A stretch of DNA of 64,000 nt from positions 2,852,001 to 2,916,000 of the forward strand of contig OZ242313.1 of NCBI GenBank assembly GCA_965208065.1, written 5' to 3'. Positions 52,355 to 60,053 of this stretch are shown in pieces. The notes under the pieces were generated by a model that saw only the letters and a list, made by a program, of their open reading frames with translations, was not told the origin of the DNA and did no database searches. Origin of the DNA: Bin103 sp002238925. GTDB lineage: Bacteria; Spirochaetota; Spirochaetia; SZUA-6; Bin103. Made by a program: the position numbers and the translations under genes. The first letter of the stretch is position 1. Every line of letters starts with the position of its first letter.

Positions 52355-53134
52355 ATGATTCGCACTGCCACGCGCCGTATGCGGCCGTGCGCGCGCCGGC
52401 TGCTGGTGGCGGCCGGCGCCGTCGTGCTTGCGCTGGCGGCGGCTGTCCCTGCGCTTGCCCTGACCGGCGACGAGATAATCCGCCGCATGGAACGGCACGA
52501 GCGCCACGATTCGATGCAATCCACCGGGTCGATGGAGATTACCGATCGCTTCGGAACGCGCACCAAGTCCTTCATGTCCACCGCCCTCGGCGATGACCGT
52601 TCGCTGCTGGAGTTCACCAACCCGGAGGAAGCGGGCCAGAAGGTGTTGCGCCTGGAGGACGAGATCTACCTGTATTTCCCGGACTCGGAGGATGTCATCC
52701 ACCTGCAAGGCGCGGCGCTGCGCGACAGCGTGCTCGGATCGGACTTCTCCTACGAGGACATGACCGGCAGCAGCAGCCGGCTGAACGACTACGAGGTCGT
52801 GCTGGAGGGTACCGAGGAGATTGACGGCCACGAGACCTACCGGTTGCGGCTGACCGCGAAGCGGCGCGATGTGGTGTACCCGGTGCAGGTGGCCTGGGTC
52901 GACAGCGAACGATTCGTTACCCGCCGGGTGGAATTGTTTTCGCGCCGCGGCCGGGCGCTGAAGCGGATGGCGGTGACCGAGTTTCGCGAGGTCGGCGACA
53001 AGGTGATCGGGACCCGGCTGGAGATGTCGGACTTCATGAAGAAGGAGTCGATGACGGTATTCACCATCGATGACATCGCCATTGATGAACCGGTCGACGA
53101 GAGCCTGTTTTCGTTAGAGGAGCTGACTTTTTGA
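52355..53134 (+). CDS. LolA-like outer-membrane lipoprotein-sorting protein
   Basis: 259 residues with a Sec signal (LLVAAGAVVLALAAAVPALA) and a LolA-like periplasmic half-barrel (YLYFPDSEDVIHLQGAALRDS, DGHETYRLRLTAKRRDVVYPVQVAWVDSERFVTRRVELFSRRG, VIGTRLEMSDFMKKESMTVF). This is the outer-membrane lipoprotein-sorting protein (COG2834) type that often accompanies FtsX permeases in spirochaetes, here encoded between the permeases. It presumably carries a hydrophobic cargo away from the transporter. Its stop overlaps the start of the next gene. Confidence 0.88.
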   Translation: MIRTATRRMRPCARRLLVAAGAVVLALAAAVPALALTGDEIIRRMERHERHDSMQSTGSMEITDRFGTRTKSFMSTALGDDRSLLEFTNPEEAGQKVLRLEDEIYLYFPDSEDVIHLQGAALRDSVLGSDFSYEDMTGSSSRLNDYEVVLEGTEEIDGHETYRLRLTAKRRDVVYPVQVAWVDSERFVTRRVELFSRRGRALKRMAVTEFREVGDKVIGTRLEMSDFMKKESMTVFTIDDIAIDEPVDESLFSLEELTF

Positions 53135-54276
53135 CCGTGGGCCGCGCCGCGGCGCTGCTCCTGTTGGCGACGGCGGCAATTGCCGCCGCCGATCTTCGCA
53201 GCACGGTAACGATTGAAGGCCGGATGAACGCCGTCTCGCATCCCGAGGAGGCGGTGTGGCTGGGCAGCGGCGGCAGCGCCGGGCTGGACCTGGCCGCAAC
53301 CGGCAACCGCAGCGTTCGCGGCCAGTTGCGCATTTCCGCGGACCTGCATCTGCCGCCGGCGGCGCCCGGCGCCGCGGGGAGCGATCGCGACCACCTGGTG
53401 ACCAGTCTCGGCGTGGAGCGCGCCTTCATCCGGGCGCGGCTGCCGGGATTCCGCCTCACCGCCGGCAAGACGCGGCTGTCGTGGGGAAGGGGGCGCTTTT
53501 TCAATGCCGGAGACATCCTGTTCAGCCAGAACCCGGGGTTCTCTTCCGGCGCCGGCGAGTACCTGACCGCCACCGACTGGCTCGTTGCCGCCTACGTGCC
53601 CGTCGACCTGCGATCCTTCCTGGAGGCGGTGGTGCTGCCCCCTCCCCTGCCCGCGCGCCTGGCCGACACCGCCGCCGGGGCGCGCGCCGTGATCCGGATC
53701 GGCGAACTGACCAGCGAGGCAGGCTACCTGTTCGGGCCCGATTCGGGTACGTCCACGCAGCGCGAACATCGCGCGTTCGTGAGCCTGAAGGGCGCGCTGG
53801 CCGGCGTCGACTGGCACCTGAGCGCCGGCTCCGCACTGCCGGCCGACGGCGGTCCCGACCTGCGCGAGGCAGCACAGGACCGCCTGTTCGTTACCGCCGG
53901 CGGGTTCGGGTTCGTGGACCTGGGGCCCGAATCGGGGCTGCTGAACGTGCGGCTGGAGGCCGGCGTGCGGCCGTGGCGGAGCTGGCAGGAGCAATCGGGA
54001 ACGCCGTCGGCACTGGATCGGTACGGCCTGTACCTGTTCCCGGAGGTCGGCTTCGCGCCGGCGGACAACTGGAACCTGAGCCTGAGCGGGGTGATTTCGC
54101 CGATCGACGGATCGGCCGTGACCGCGGCCGGCGCCTCGTGGAACATCCTGCAGGGGTTGACGTTCAGCCTGTACGTGTCGGCGATGCTGGGCGACGCCGA
54201 TGACACCTTCGCGTGGGACCGTGCGGGCAGTCTGGCCGCCACCCTGGGGGCGAGATTCGTGTTCGGCTCGTCGTGA
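53131..54276 (+). CDS. Probable outer-membrane beta-barrel protein
   Basis: 381 residues, starting TTG at 53131 so that TTGA overlaps the upstream TGA; the alternative GTG at 53137 gives the same signal peptide (RAAALLLLATAAIAAADLRS). The mature chain has alternating hydrophobic residues and Gly/Tyr/Phe girdles (LRISADLHL, GRFFNAGDIL, LYLFPEVGFAPADNWNLSLSG, GLTFSLYVSAMLG, SLAATLGARFVF) and no membrane helix, the pattern of an outer-membrane barrel. It does not end with the usual terminal Phe (VFGSS). Encoded between the LolA-like protein and permease 3, it may be the outer-membrane part of the same exporter. Confidence 0.75.
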   Translation: MTVGRAAALLLLATAAIAAADLRSTVTIEGRMNAVSHPEEAVWLGSGGSAGLDLAATGNRSVRGQLRISADLHLPPAAPGAAGSDRDHLVTSLGVERAFIRARLPGFRLTAGKTRLSWGRGRFFNAGDILFSQNPGFSSGAGEYLTATDWLVAAYVPVDLRSFLEAVVLPPPLPARLADTAAGARAVIRIGELTSEAGYLFGPDSGTSTQREHRAFVSLKGALAGVDWHLSAGSALPADGGPDLREAAQDRLFVTAGGFGFVDLGPESGLLNVRLEAGVRPWRSWQEQSGTPSALDRYGLYLFPEVGFAPADNWNLSLSGVISPIDGSAVTAAGASWNILQGLTFSLYVSAMLGDADDTFAWDRAGSLAATLGARFVFGSS

Positions 54277-55592
54277 ACCCTGGCCGTGCAGCTACGCCGA
54301 GTGCGTCGGACCGGGGCGCCGGGTTGCGGTATTTGCTGCTCCTGGCGTGGCGCAATCTGGCACGCCACCGGCGGCGCACCGTGATTACCCTGCTCGCGCT
54401 TGCGTTCAGCATCGCCGTATTCATTTTCATGGACTCCATGCTGCGCGGGATCGACAAGGAATCGCAGCGCAACCTTGTGTGGTACGAAACCGGTTCCGGG
54501 CGGGTGGTTACGAGCGCGCAGCACGACGACCTGGACCGAGTGGCGCTGAAGCACGAACTGATCGAATACCGCCGGGTGGGGGCGGCGCTGGCGGAGCTGG
54601 GCATTGCCAACACGCCGCGTATCGGCTTTGACGGCGAGATGTTCTTTGGCGAGGGTTCGTTGCCGATTCGGCTCATCGCCATAAATCCGGCGACCGACGG
54701 CGAGGTGTTCCGGTTGCAGGACACTCTGGTTGCGGGCAGCGACTACCTGGAGCCGGGCTCGTCCGGTCTGATTCTGGGTGCGTGGATGACCGATGACCTC
54801 GGAATGGTGCTTGGCGACATCGTCGAGGTGCGCACCCGTACCCGCCACGGCGCGATGCAGGTGTTGGAGTTGGAGCTGGTTGGCACCCTGCTGAGCCCCA
54901 ACCCCACCATCAACCGCGGCGTCGGGTTCGTGCCGCTCGACGTGGCGCAATACGACCTGGAGATGGAGGGCGTCACCGAGATCGCGCTCGGTGCGATGCC
55001 CTCACGTCTCGGCCGCCCGGTGGCGGTTCCCACGGGAACCTTTCTGGCACGCGAAATCGACCGAGTGAGCGCCCGGCTGGAGCGGGAGTTTCCCGGTGTG
55101 GCGGCGGTGGGCTGGCCGCGGCTTGCGCGCGACTACCTGGCGATGATGGAGTCGGAGAGATCCGGCAACGCCCTGTTGTTGTTGCTGGTGTTCCTGATCG
55201 CCGCGGTTGGGATCTCCAACACCATGTTGATCGCCGCGTACGAGCGCATACGGGAGTTCGGGATGATGCGTGCGCTCGGCATGGCCGACGGCGCGCTGCG
55301 TGCCACGATGGTAATCGAGGCGGGCCTCATTGGCTGTTTCGGGTCGCTGTGCGGTGTGCTGCTCGGTGCCGTCGCGGTGTACTTCCTGGTCAATCAGGGC
55401 ATCGACATGAGCCGGTTCTACGGTGACATCAGCCTCGGCTACCGCGTTACGGCGGTGTTCCGCGGTGCCTGGAACCCGGGCACGATGGCGGTTGCGATGG
55501 CGTTCGGCGTGCTCGCGAGCATGGTCATCGCACTGCTGCCGGCGCGCCGCGCACTGCGCCTCGACATCGTGCACTGCCTGCGTCACGAGTGA
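54273..55592 (+). CDS. FtsX-like ABC permease (copy 2 of paralogous pair)
   Basis: 439 residues. Near-duplicate of the permease at 49581, conserved from RRTVITLLALAFSIAVFIFMDSM through the extracytoplasmic domain to the ending ARRALRLDIVHCLRHE. GTG 54273 overlaps the upstream TGA (GTGA), so it is translationally coupled to the barrel gene. Having two copies of one permease with a single ATPase is unusual; they may form alternative heterodimers with the 51063 permease. A homologous recombination event between the two would delete the four genes between them. Confidence 0.92.
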   Translation: MNPGRAATPSASDRGAGLRYLLLLAWRNLARHRRRTVITLLALAFSIAVFIFMDSMLRGIDKESQRNLVWYETGSGRVVTSAQHDDLDRVALKHELIEYRRVGAALAELGIANTPRIGFDGEMFFGEGSLPIRLIAINPATDGEVFRLQDTLVAGSDYLEPGSSGLILGAWMTDDLGMVLGDIVEVRTRTRHGAMQVLELELVGTLLSPNPTINRGVGFVPLDVAQYDLEMEGVTEIALGAMPSRLGRPVAVPTGTFLAREIDRVSARLEREFPGVAAVGWPRLARDYLAMMESERSGNALLLLLVFLIAAVGISNTMLIAAYERIREFGMMRALGMADGALRATMVIEAGLIGCFGSLCGVLLGAVAVYFLVNQGIDMSRFYGDISLGYRVTAVFRGAWNPGTMAVAMAFGVLASMVIALLPARRALRLDIVHCLRHE

Positions 55593-55616
55593 TTGTGCGG
55601 TATGATGAAGGGAACC

Positions 55617-55937
55617 ATGCTGCACGTCATAGTTACCATGAACATCAAGCCGGGCAGGCTTGACGATTTCCTTGCCCTGGCCCGCCAGCTCGCTCCGCTG
55701 GTGCACGCCGAACAGGGCTGCATCCGCTACGACTACACGCTCGACACGGCCTCGCCGCTCTCCATTCAGGGCGAGATTGACGATCACCGCGTGACGCTGA
55801 TCGAACAGTGGGAGTCACCCGCGGCGCTGGCCGCCCACCTGCAGGCGCCGCACATGAAGCAATACGGTCCCGCGATGGGGGCGCTGCGCACGGGCGAGGT
55901 TTCTGCCCGGGTGACGCGTCCCATCGACGGGGTCTGA
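55617..55937 (+). CDS. Antibiotic biosynthesis monooxygenase (ABM) family protein
   Basis: 106-residue single-domain ferredoxin-like fold protein. The ABM pattern is clear: MLHVIVTMNIKPGRLDDFLALARQL, EQGCIRYDYTLD, VTLIEQWESPAALAAHLQAPH. These are small dimeric enzymes or quinol/heme-interacting proteins acting without cofactor. ATG 55617 is preferred over 55602/55605 because AAGGGAA lies directly upstream. Follows permease 3 by 25 bp, probably at the end of its transcript. Confidence 0.85.
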   Translation: MLHVIVTMNIKPGRLDDFLALARQLAPLVHAEQGCIRYDYTLDTASPLSIQGEIDDHRVTLIEQWESPAALAAHLQAPHMKQYGPAMGALRTGEVSARVTRPIDGV

Positions 55938-55962
55938 CCGGCCTCGCCGCCCGGCGCCTGGC

Positions 55963-56409
55963 GTGGTGCGCTCCGGAGTCGTTGCGCAGATAGCGTCCGG
56001 GTATCTGGGGGTGCTGCGGGTGGCGGCGTTCCTGGTAGCGATCGTGGCCGGCGCGGCGGCGGCGGGAGCGCTGATCGCTCTGCCGCTGTGGCTGTTCGCG
56101 ACGCACGCCACCGTCGTCTACAACTGGTTCGTAGTGGTTGGATTGGCCGGCGGGGTGACGGCGGCCGTTGTCGGGCGCGTGTTGCGCCGGGCACGCAGAG
56201 CACCAAGCACGGCCGGTCACCTGCGCCGCACCGCCGCCCGTGCGGCGCGTGGCGCGGCACGGGCGTTGGCGGTCGCCGTGCTGGCCGTTGCCGCGCTGCT
56301 GGTATTTGCCCGTGGCGGTACGGCTGCCGGTCTGGCCGCCGCGCCGATCGTAGCCGTGCTGGCCGGGGCGGTGCTGTTCATTCCGTTCCGCCGCCGGTCC
56401 GGCTCGTAA
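55963..56409 (+). CDS. Small membrane protein of unknown function
   Basis: 148 residues from GTG 55963, with four predicted helices in two pairs (YLGVLRVAAFLVAIVAGAAAAGALIA, TVVYNWFVVVGLAGGVTAAVVG; then ALAVAVLAVAALLVFA and APIVAVLAGAVLFIPF) separated by a basic loop (RRARRAPSTAGHLRRTAARA). No recognised family. It follows the monooxygenase gene by 25 bp. Confidence 0.6.
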   Translation: MVRSGVVAQIASGYLGVLRVAAFLVAIVAGAAAAGALIALPLWLFATHATVVYNWFVVVGLAGGVTAAVVGRVLRRARRAPSTAGHLRRTAARAARGAARALAVAVLAVAALLVFARGGTAAGLAAAPIVAVLAGAVLFIPFRRRSGS

Positions 56410-56438
56410 ACGGGCGAGAACGAGCGTACCGAAAACTA

Positions 56439-56468
56439 TTGAACTGCCAACGGGTGCTGGTCTATACT
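56439..56468 (+). promoter_or_regulatory. Sigma70-type promoter
   Basis: TTGAAC, 18-nt spacer, TATACT: a close match to the housekeeping consensus. Transcription would start near 56475 and cover the structured region ending at a strong terminator. The gap before the penicillin-binding protein gene has no better promoter, so some transcripts may read through into it. Confidence 0.75.
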
Positions 56469-56474
56469 GTTATT

Positions 56475-56673
56475 CAGGCTCCTCGGGAGTAGTGAGGCGG
56501 GTCGCCGCTGCCTAGCGCAAGTGCGGCTCGTCCTGCCCCTCAGGTTTCGCCGTTGGTTGTCGATAATGAGGGTGTCGGTTACAAGATTAAGTTCCCCTCC
56601 CAGTTTACTTCGTTTTGTGCCGGCACCTGAAAGGGTAGGTCGGCCCCCTCTTGGGGGGGCCGACCGTTTTTTT
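56475..56673 (+). ncRNA. Candidate structured RNA, about 200 nt, family unassigned
   Basis: A promoter at 56439-56468 and a terminator at 56638-56673 enclose about 200 nt with no ORF. The first half can fold into a long hairpin: GAGG pairs with CCTC, CGGG with CCTG, then GCCGC with GCGGC around a small loop; a GAGG/CCTC pair can form in the second half. Length, a strong promoter and a strong terminator fit a housekeeping RNA such as 6S RNA, or a leader with attenuator for the PBP gene. I could not match the conserved core of SRP RNA (GGAAGGAAGC type), tmRNA or a known riboswitch. Family assignment is therefore left open. Confidence 0.55.
56638..56673 (+). terminator. Strong Rho-independent terminator
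   Basis: GGTCGGCCCCC pairs with GGGGGCCGACC (11 bp, loop TCTTGG) and is followed by G and seven T. It sits 28 bp upstream of the PBP gene's ribosome site and would separate the RNA unit from that gene. Confidence 0.9.
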
Positions 56674-56714
56674 GCCGGCGTTCGGTGTGGGCGATGTCCG
56701 GGAGGTAACCCTTC

Positions 56715-59195
56715 ATTGCCCGAGTAGGGGTTGTCGTCTGCCTGCTGATCGCCGTTGCGGTCGGCGCCGCAGTAGGCCTGTCGACCGCGGGAACCCGGAA
56801 CATTCGCAGCCTCGACGTGTACGAACGGGACAGGCCGGCGCTGCCAACGCAGATCCTCGACCGGCACGGCCGTCTCATCACCCAGTTCTTCCGCGACCAG
56901 AAACGAGACATCATCCGCTATGAGGAGTTGCCGCCACACCTGATTCAGGCGCTTCTTACCCGCGAGGATCGCCACTTCTTCGAACACCGCGGATTCCGCA
57001 TTCCCGATACGGTGCGCGCCGCCTGGAACATGGTCTCGGGCCGCTTCTGGTCCGGCGGCTCCACCATTACCCAGCAGCTCGCCGGCTCGATTTACGCCGA
57101 CCGTACCGAGATCACCATCCGCCGCAAGCTGGTCGAGTTGTGGTGGGCCATCCAGTTGGAACGCTGGCTCACCAAGAACGAGATCCTGGAACGGTACCTT
57201 AACCTGGTCTACTTCGGCGAAGGCACCTACGGCGTCGAAGCAGCTTCGCAGTTCTACTTCAAGCACTCGGCCCGCGACATTACGCTCGCCGAGGCCGCGA
57301 TGCTGGTAATTCAACTGAACCGGCCCGGCGGCAACTCCCCGATCAACCATCCGAATCGCGCCCGCGTCCTGCAGCGCGAAATCCTCAACCAGATGGTGGA
57401 ACGCGGGCTGGTCACCGCCGAAGAGGCGGACGTGTCGTTCAAGCAGTATTGGGACAACTACGACTTTACGCGCTCCAACCGCTCCACGGCATTTCTGGAG
57501 CGGGAGGACGCGGCCCCCTACTTCAGCGAGTACGTACGCGGCCGGCTGGACGAGTTGATGCTCGGCTCGATGGATGTGTATCAGGACGGGCTGATTGTCC
57601 GGACCACGCTCGACCTGGACTACCAGCACGCCGCCCAGCAGATCCTTTCCCGCCACCTCGAGCGGGTCAACACGGCACGCAGCAACAGCGCCGGGCGGCG
57701 TCACTCGGCCGCCGATACCACTTTCCTGCCGATGGTCGATCTGCTGTCGCTGACCTTCGGCATCGACGGCATGCGGGTGGCGGGCATTCGGGAGCGCAAG
57801 CAGGGCACCGACCTGTTCGTCAAGGAGCTGGCCCCGGCGCTCGACGTGTTCGGCATGATGCTCGACGATCGTGACCTGCGCACCATATCCACGGCCGCAT
57901 ACGGGCGCGGGGAAAAGGAGGCGCGGCGAACCCAGGTGGAAGGAGCGGTGATTACGCTCGACGCGCGCAGCGGCCATATTCTCGCCATGGTAGGCGGCAG
58001 CGAATTCGGCACCGGCAACCAGTTCAACCGCGCCACCCAGGCGAAGTTGCAACCGGGGTCCGCGTTCAAACCGCTGTACTACTCGGCGGCGATCAGTTCC
58101 GGAAGCTTTACGCCCGCTACCATGATCACCGATGCGCCGGCGGTGTTCATCAACGACGACGGAACCCCTTACATCCCGCTCAACTACAAGGGCGAGTGGA
58201 CCGGCCGAGTGCTGCTGCGCACCGCCCTGGCGCGGTCAATGAACGTACCCTCTCTCAAGGTGCTGGAGGCGATCGGTTTCGATGCCGCGATCGAGCGGGC
58301 CAGCCGGATGCTGGGCATCGAGACGCCAGCCGAGATTGAAGCGACATTCCCGCGCAAGTACCCGCTCGGCCTCGGGGTAATCGCCGTGTCGCCGCTGCAG
58401 ATGGCCCGCGCCTATGCGACCTTCGCCAATCACGGGCAGGCAGTGTCCCCGCTGGCCATTCAGTACGTGATGGATCGTAACGGACGCATGGTACTGGAAG
58501 TGGAGAAGGATCTGCGCGCGCGGCAGGGCGAGCACCAGCAGGAACGGCAAATCATGACTCCCGAGGCGGCGTACGTGATGACCGACCTGCTGCGCAGTAC
58601 CGTGCAGTGGGGTACGTTGCGCTACGCCTCCGGTACGGTCGGCGGCTTGCAGGCCCACACCGCCGGCAAGACAGGCACCACCCAGAACTGGTCGGACGCC
58701 TGGACGGTCGGGTTCACCCCGTCGCAGGCCACGGCCCTTTGGATGGGCTTCGACGAGCGTGGCGAGACCCTGGGCCTGAACCTTACCGGAGCGACCGCGG
58801 CCGGCCCCGCCTGGGCCGAGTACATGAAGGCGGTGGAGCCGGCGGAGCCGGTGCGCTTTGTGCGCCCGGCAACCGGGCTGATCGAAGTTACCGTGAATGC
58901 ACGCTCCGGTCTGCTGCCGTCCGGCGCCGCGGACGAGGAGATCATCCAGGAGATCTTTCTTGCCGGAACCGATCCCAAGGAACGCGACGGCCTGCTGGCG
59001 TATGAGTCGGAACGGCGCGGCGAGATCGTGGACAACCTGCGGCTGGCGATGCGGCGGGTGGATACCGGGCCGCCGCTCGGCCTGGCATCCAATCCGCTGG
59101 CTCCGGCCGGGACGGCGCCTCCGTTGACGCCGGGCGGCACCGGTACGGCAACGCGGCCGCCACCGCCGAGCGGCAGGAATCCGTTGCTCGATTAG
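56715..59195 (+). CDS. Class A penicillin-binding protein (GT51 plus transpeptidase), ATT start
   Basis: About 826 residues. A membrane anchor (VGVVVCLLIAVAVGAAVGL) precedes a GT51 glycosyltransferase (LLTREDRHFFEHRGF, GGSTITQQLAG, YFGEGTYGVEAASQFYF) and a transpeptidase with SAFK as the SxxK motif (GSAFKPLYYSAA), SMN and KTGTT, so both peptidoglycan reactions look possible. The start is odd: the only codon that keeps the anchor is ATT at 56715, 9 nt after a perfect GGAGG, and TAA at 56706 blocks anything longer. GTG 56817 would delete the helix. The C-terminal tail is proline/threonine-rich. Confidence 0.92.
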   Translation: MARVGVVVCLLIAVAVGAAVGLSTAGTRNIRSLDVYERDRPALPTQILDRHGRLITQFFRDQKRDIIRYEELPPHLIQALLTREDRHFFEHRGFRIPDTVRAAWNMVSGRFWSGGSTITQQLAGSIYADRTEITIRRKLVELWWAIQLERWLTKNEILERYLNLVYFGEGTYGVEAASQFYFKHSARDITLAEAAMLVIQLNRPGGNSPINHPNRARVLQREILNQMVERGLVTAEEADVSFKQYWDNYDFTRSNRSTAFLEREDAAPYFSEYVRGRLDELMLGSMDVYQDGLIVRTTLDLDYQHAAQQILSRHLERVNTARSNSAGRRHSAADTTFLPMVDLLSLTFGIDGMRVAGIRERKQGTDLFVKELAPALDVFGMMLDDRDLRTISTAAYGRGEKEARRTQVEGAVITLDARSGHILAMVGGSEFGTGNQFNRATQAKLQPGSAFKPLYYSAAISSGSFTPATMITDAPAVFINDDGTPYIPLNYKGEWTGRVLLRTALARSMNVPSLKVLEAIGFDAAIERASRMLGIETPAEIEATFPRKYPLGLGVIAVSPLQMARAYATFANHGQAVSPLAIQYVMDRNGRMVLEVEKDLRARQGEHQQERQIMTPEAAYVMTDLLRSTVQWGTLRYASGTVGGLQAHTAGKTGTTQNWSDAWTVGFTPSQATALWMGFDERGETLGLNLTGATAAGPAWAEYMKAVEPAEPVRFVRPATGLIEVTVNARSGLLPSGAADEEIIQEIFLAGTDPKERDGLLAYESERRGEIVDNLRLAMRRVDTGPPLGLASNPLAPAGTAPPLTPGGTGTATRPPPPSGRNPLLD

Positions 59196-59217
59196 AGGCA
59201 CCAGGGAGTATCGACCA

Positions 59218-59601
59218 TTGGAACTGCGCTATTCGTTGGATCATCACTGGGCGCGACGCGACTCCGCGGAACGCATCACCGTCGGCCTGTCCGAATTCGC
59301 CCAACGGGAGATGGGAGAAGTCGCCTACCTTGAGTTGCCGGAAGTGGGCGTGCGGGTGGCCGCGGGGGCGGCGACCTGCGCCATCGAGTCGCTGAAGTCG
59401 GCGGGTGAGCTGTACGCTCCGGTCAGCGGCACGATCGTGGCGCGCAACGAGGAACTGGCGCACAGCGGCGGCGGGCGCCTGATCAACAGCGATCCCCTGG
59501 GCGCTGGTTGGGTGTTCGTGATGGAAATGGACGATCCGGGCGAATACGCCACCCTGTTGTCGGCATCCGAATACGCGCGCCGTACTGCCGGCGAAATATA
59601 G
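59218..59601 (+). CDS. gcvH: Glycine cleavage H-protein
   Basis: 127-residue lipoyl-carrier protein. The lipoylated Lys is in SLKSAGELYAPVSG, and the barrel pattern (ITVGLSEFAQREMGEVAYLELPEVG, INSDPLGAGWVFVM) is standard. It starts with TTG at 59218 behind GGGAG. No gcvT/gcvP nearby, so it may serve another lipoyl-dependent or lipoyl-relay function. Confidence 0.93.
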   Translation: MELRYSLDHHWARRDSAERITVGLSEFAQREMGEVAYLELPEVGVRVAAGAATCAIESLKSAGELYAPVSGTIVARNEELAHSGGGRLINSDPLGAGWVFVMEMDDPGEYATLLSASEYARRTAGEI

Positions 59602-59645
59602 CAGCCGGTGTTTCGCCACCCGCTGCACACGCCGATAAGTGAAAC

Positions 59646-60053
59646 ATGCAGGTCCGCATCGACGCGGTAGTGGTGCGTGAGCGAATCCGCTCCGACTTGG
59701 GAGAGTTGGAGGCGCTGATGGAGAGTCTGCGCCGCCACGGGCAGTTCAGCCCGATACTGATTACGCGTGATTCCGAGCTGATCGCCGGCCACCGCCGGCT
59801 GGAATCGGCGCGGCGGCTCGGTTGGAGCAGCATTGAGGCGGTAGTGCTGGATCAGGCCAGTGACGAGACGTTGCTGGAGCTGGAAATCGAGGAGAACGTG
59901 CAGCGCAAGCAGCTCAGCCACGAGGAGCTGGCGGCGGCCGTGGCACGCCTCGAACGGCTGCGCCGTCCCTGGTGGTTCGAGCGCCTGCTCCGCTGGTTGA
60001 ACATGCGCTGGCGGCAGCTTACCTGGTGGATTGGCGTCCCACGCGGGCGCTGA
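59646..60053 (+). CDS. ParB-like nuclease-domain protein
   Basis: 135 residues. Residues 15-75 carry a ParB/Srx-type fold (LGELEALMESLRRHGQFSPILITRDSELIAGHRRLESARRLGW) with the GHRR motif, then IEENVQRKQLSHEELA. The tail is Trp/Arg-rich (RRPWWFERLLRWLNMRWRQL). No helix-turn-helix domain, so it is not a classical partition protein. Its 3' end overlaps mutL on the other strand by 35 bp. Confidence 0.85.
   Translation: MQVRIDAVVVRERIRSDLGELEALMESLRRHGQFSPILITRDSELIAGHRRLESARRLGWSSIEAVVLDQASDETLLELEIEENVQRKQLSHEELAAAVARLERLRRPWWFERLLRWLNMRWRQLTWWIGVPRGR

Noticed and set aside
56817..59195. Start of the penicillin-binding protein at GTG 56817
   Set aside because: It would remove the N-terminal membrane anchor, and the ribosome site is at 56701-56705, nine bases before ATT 56715.
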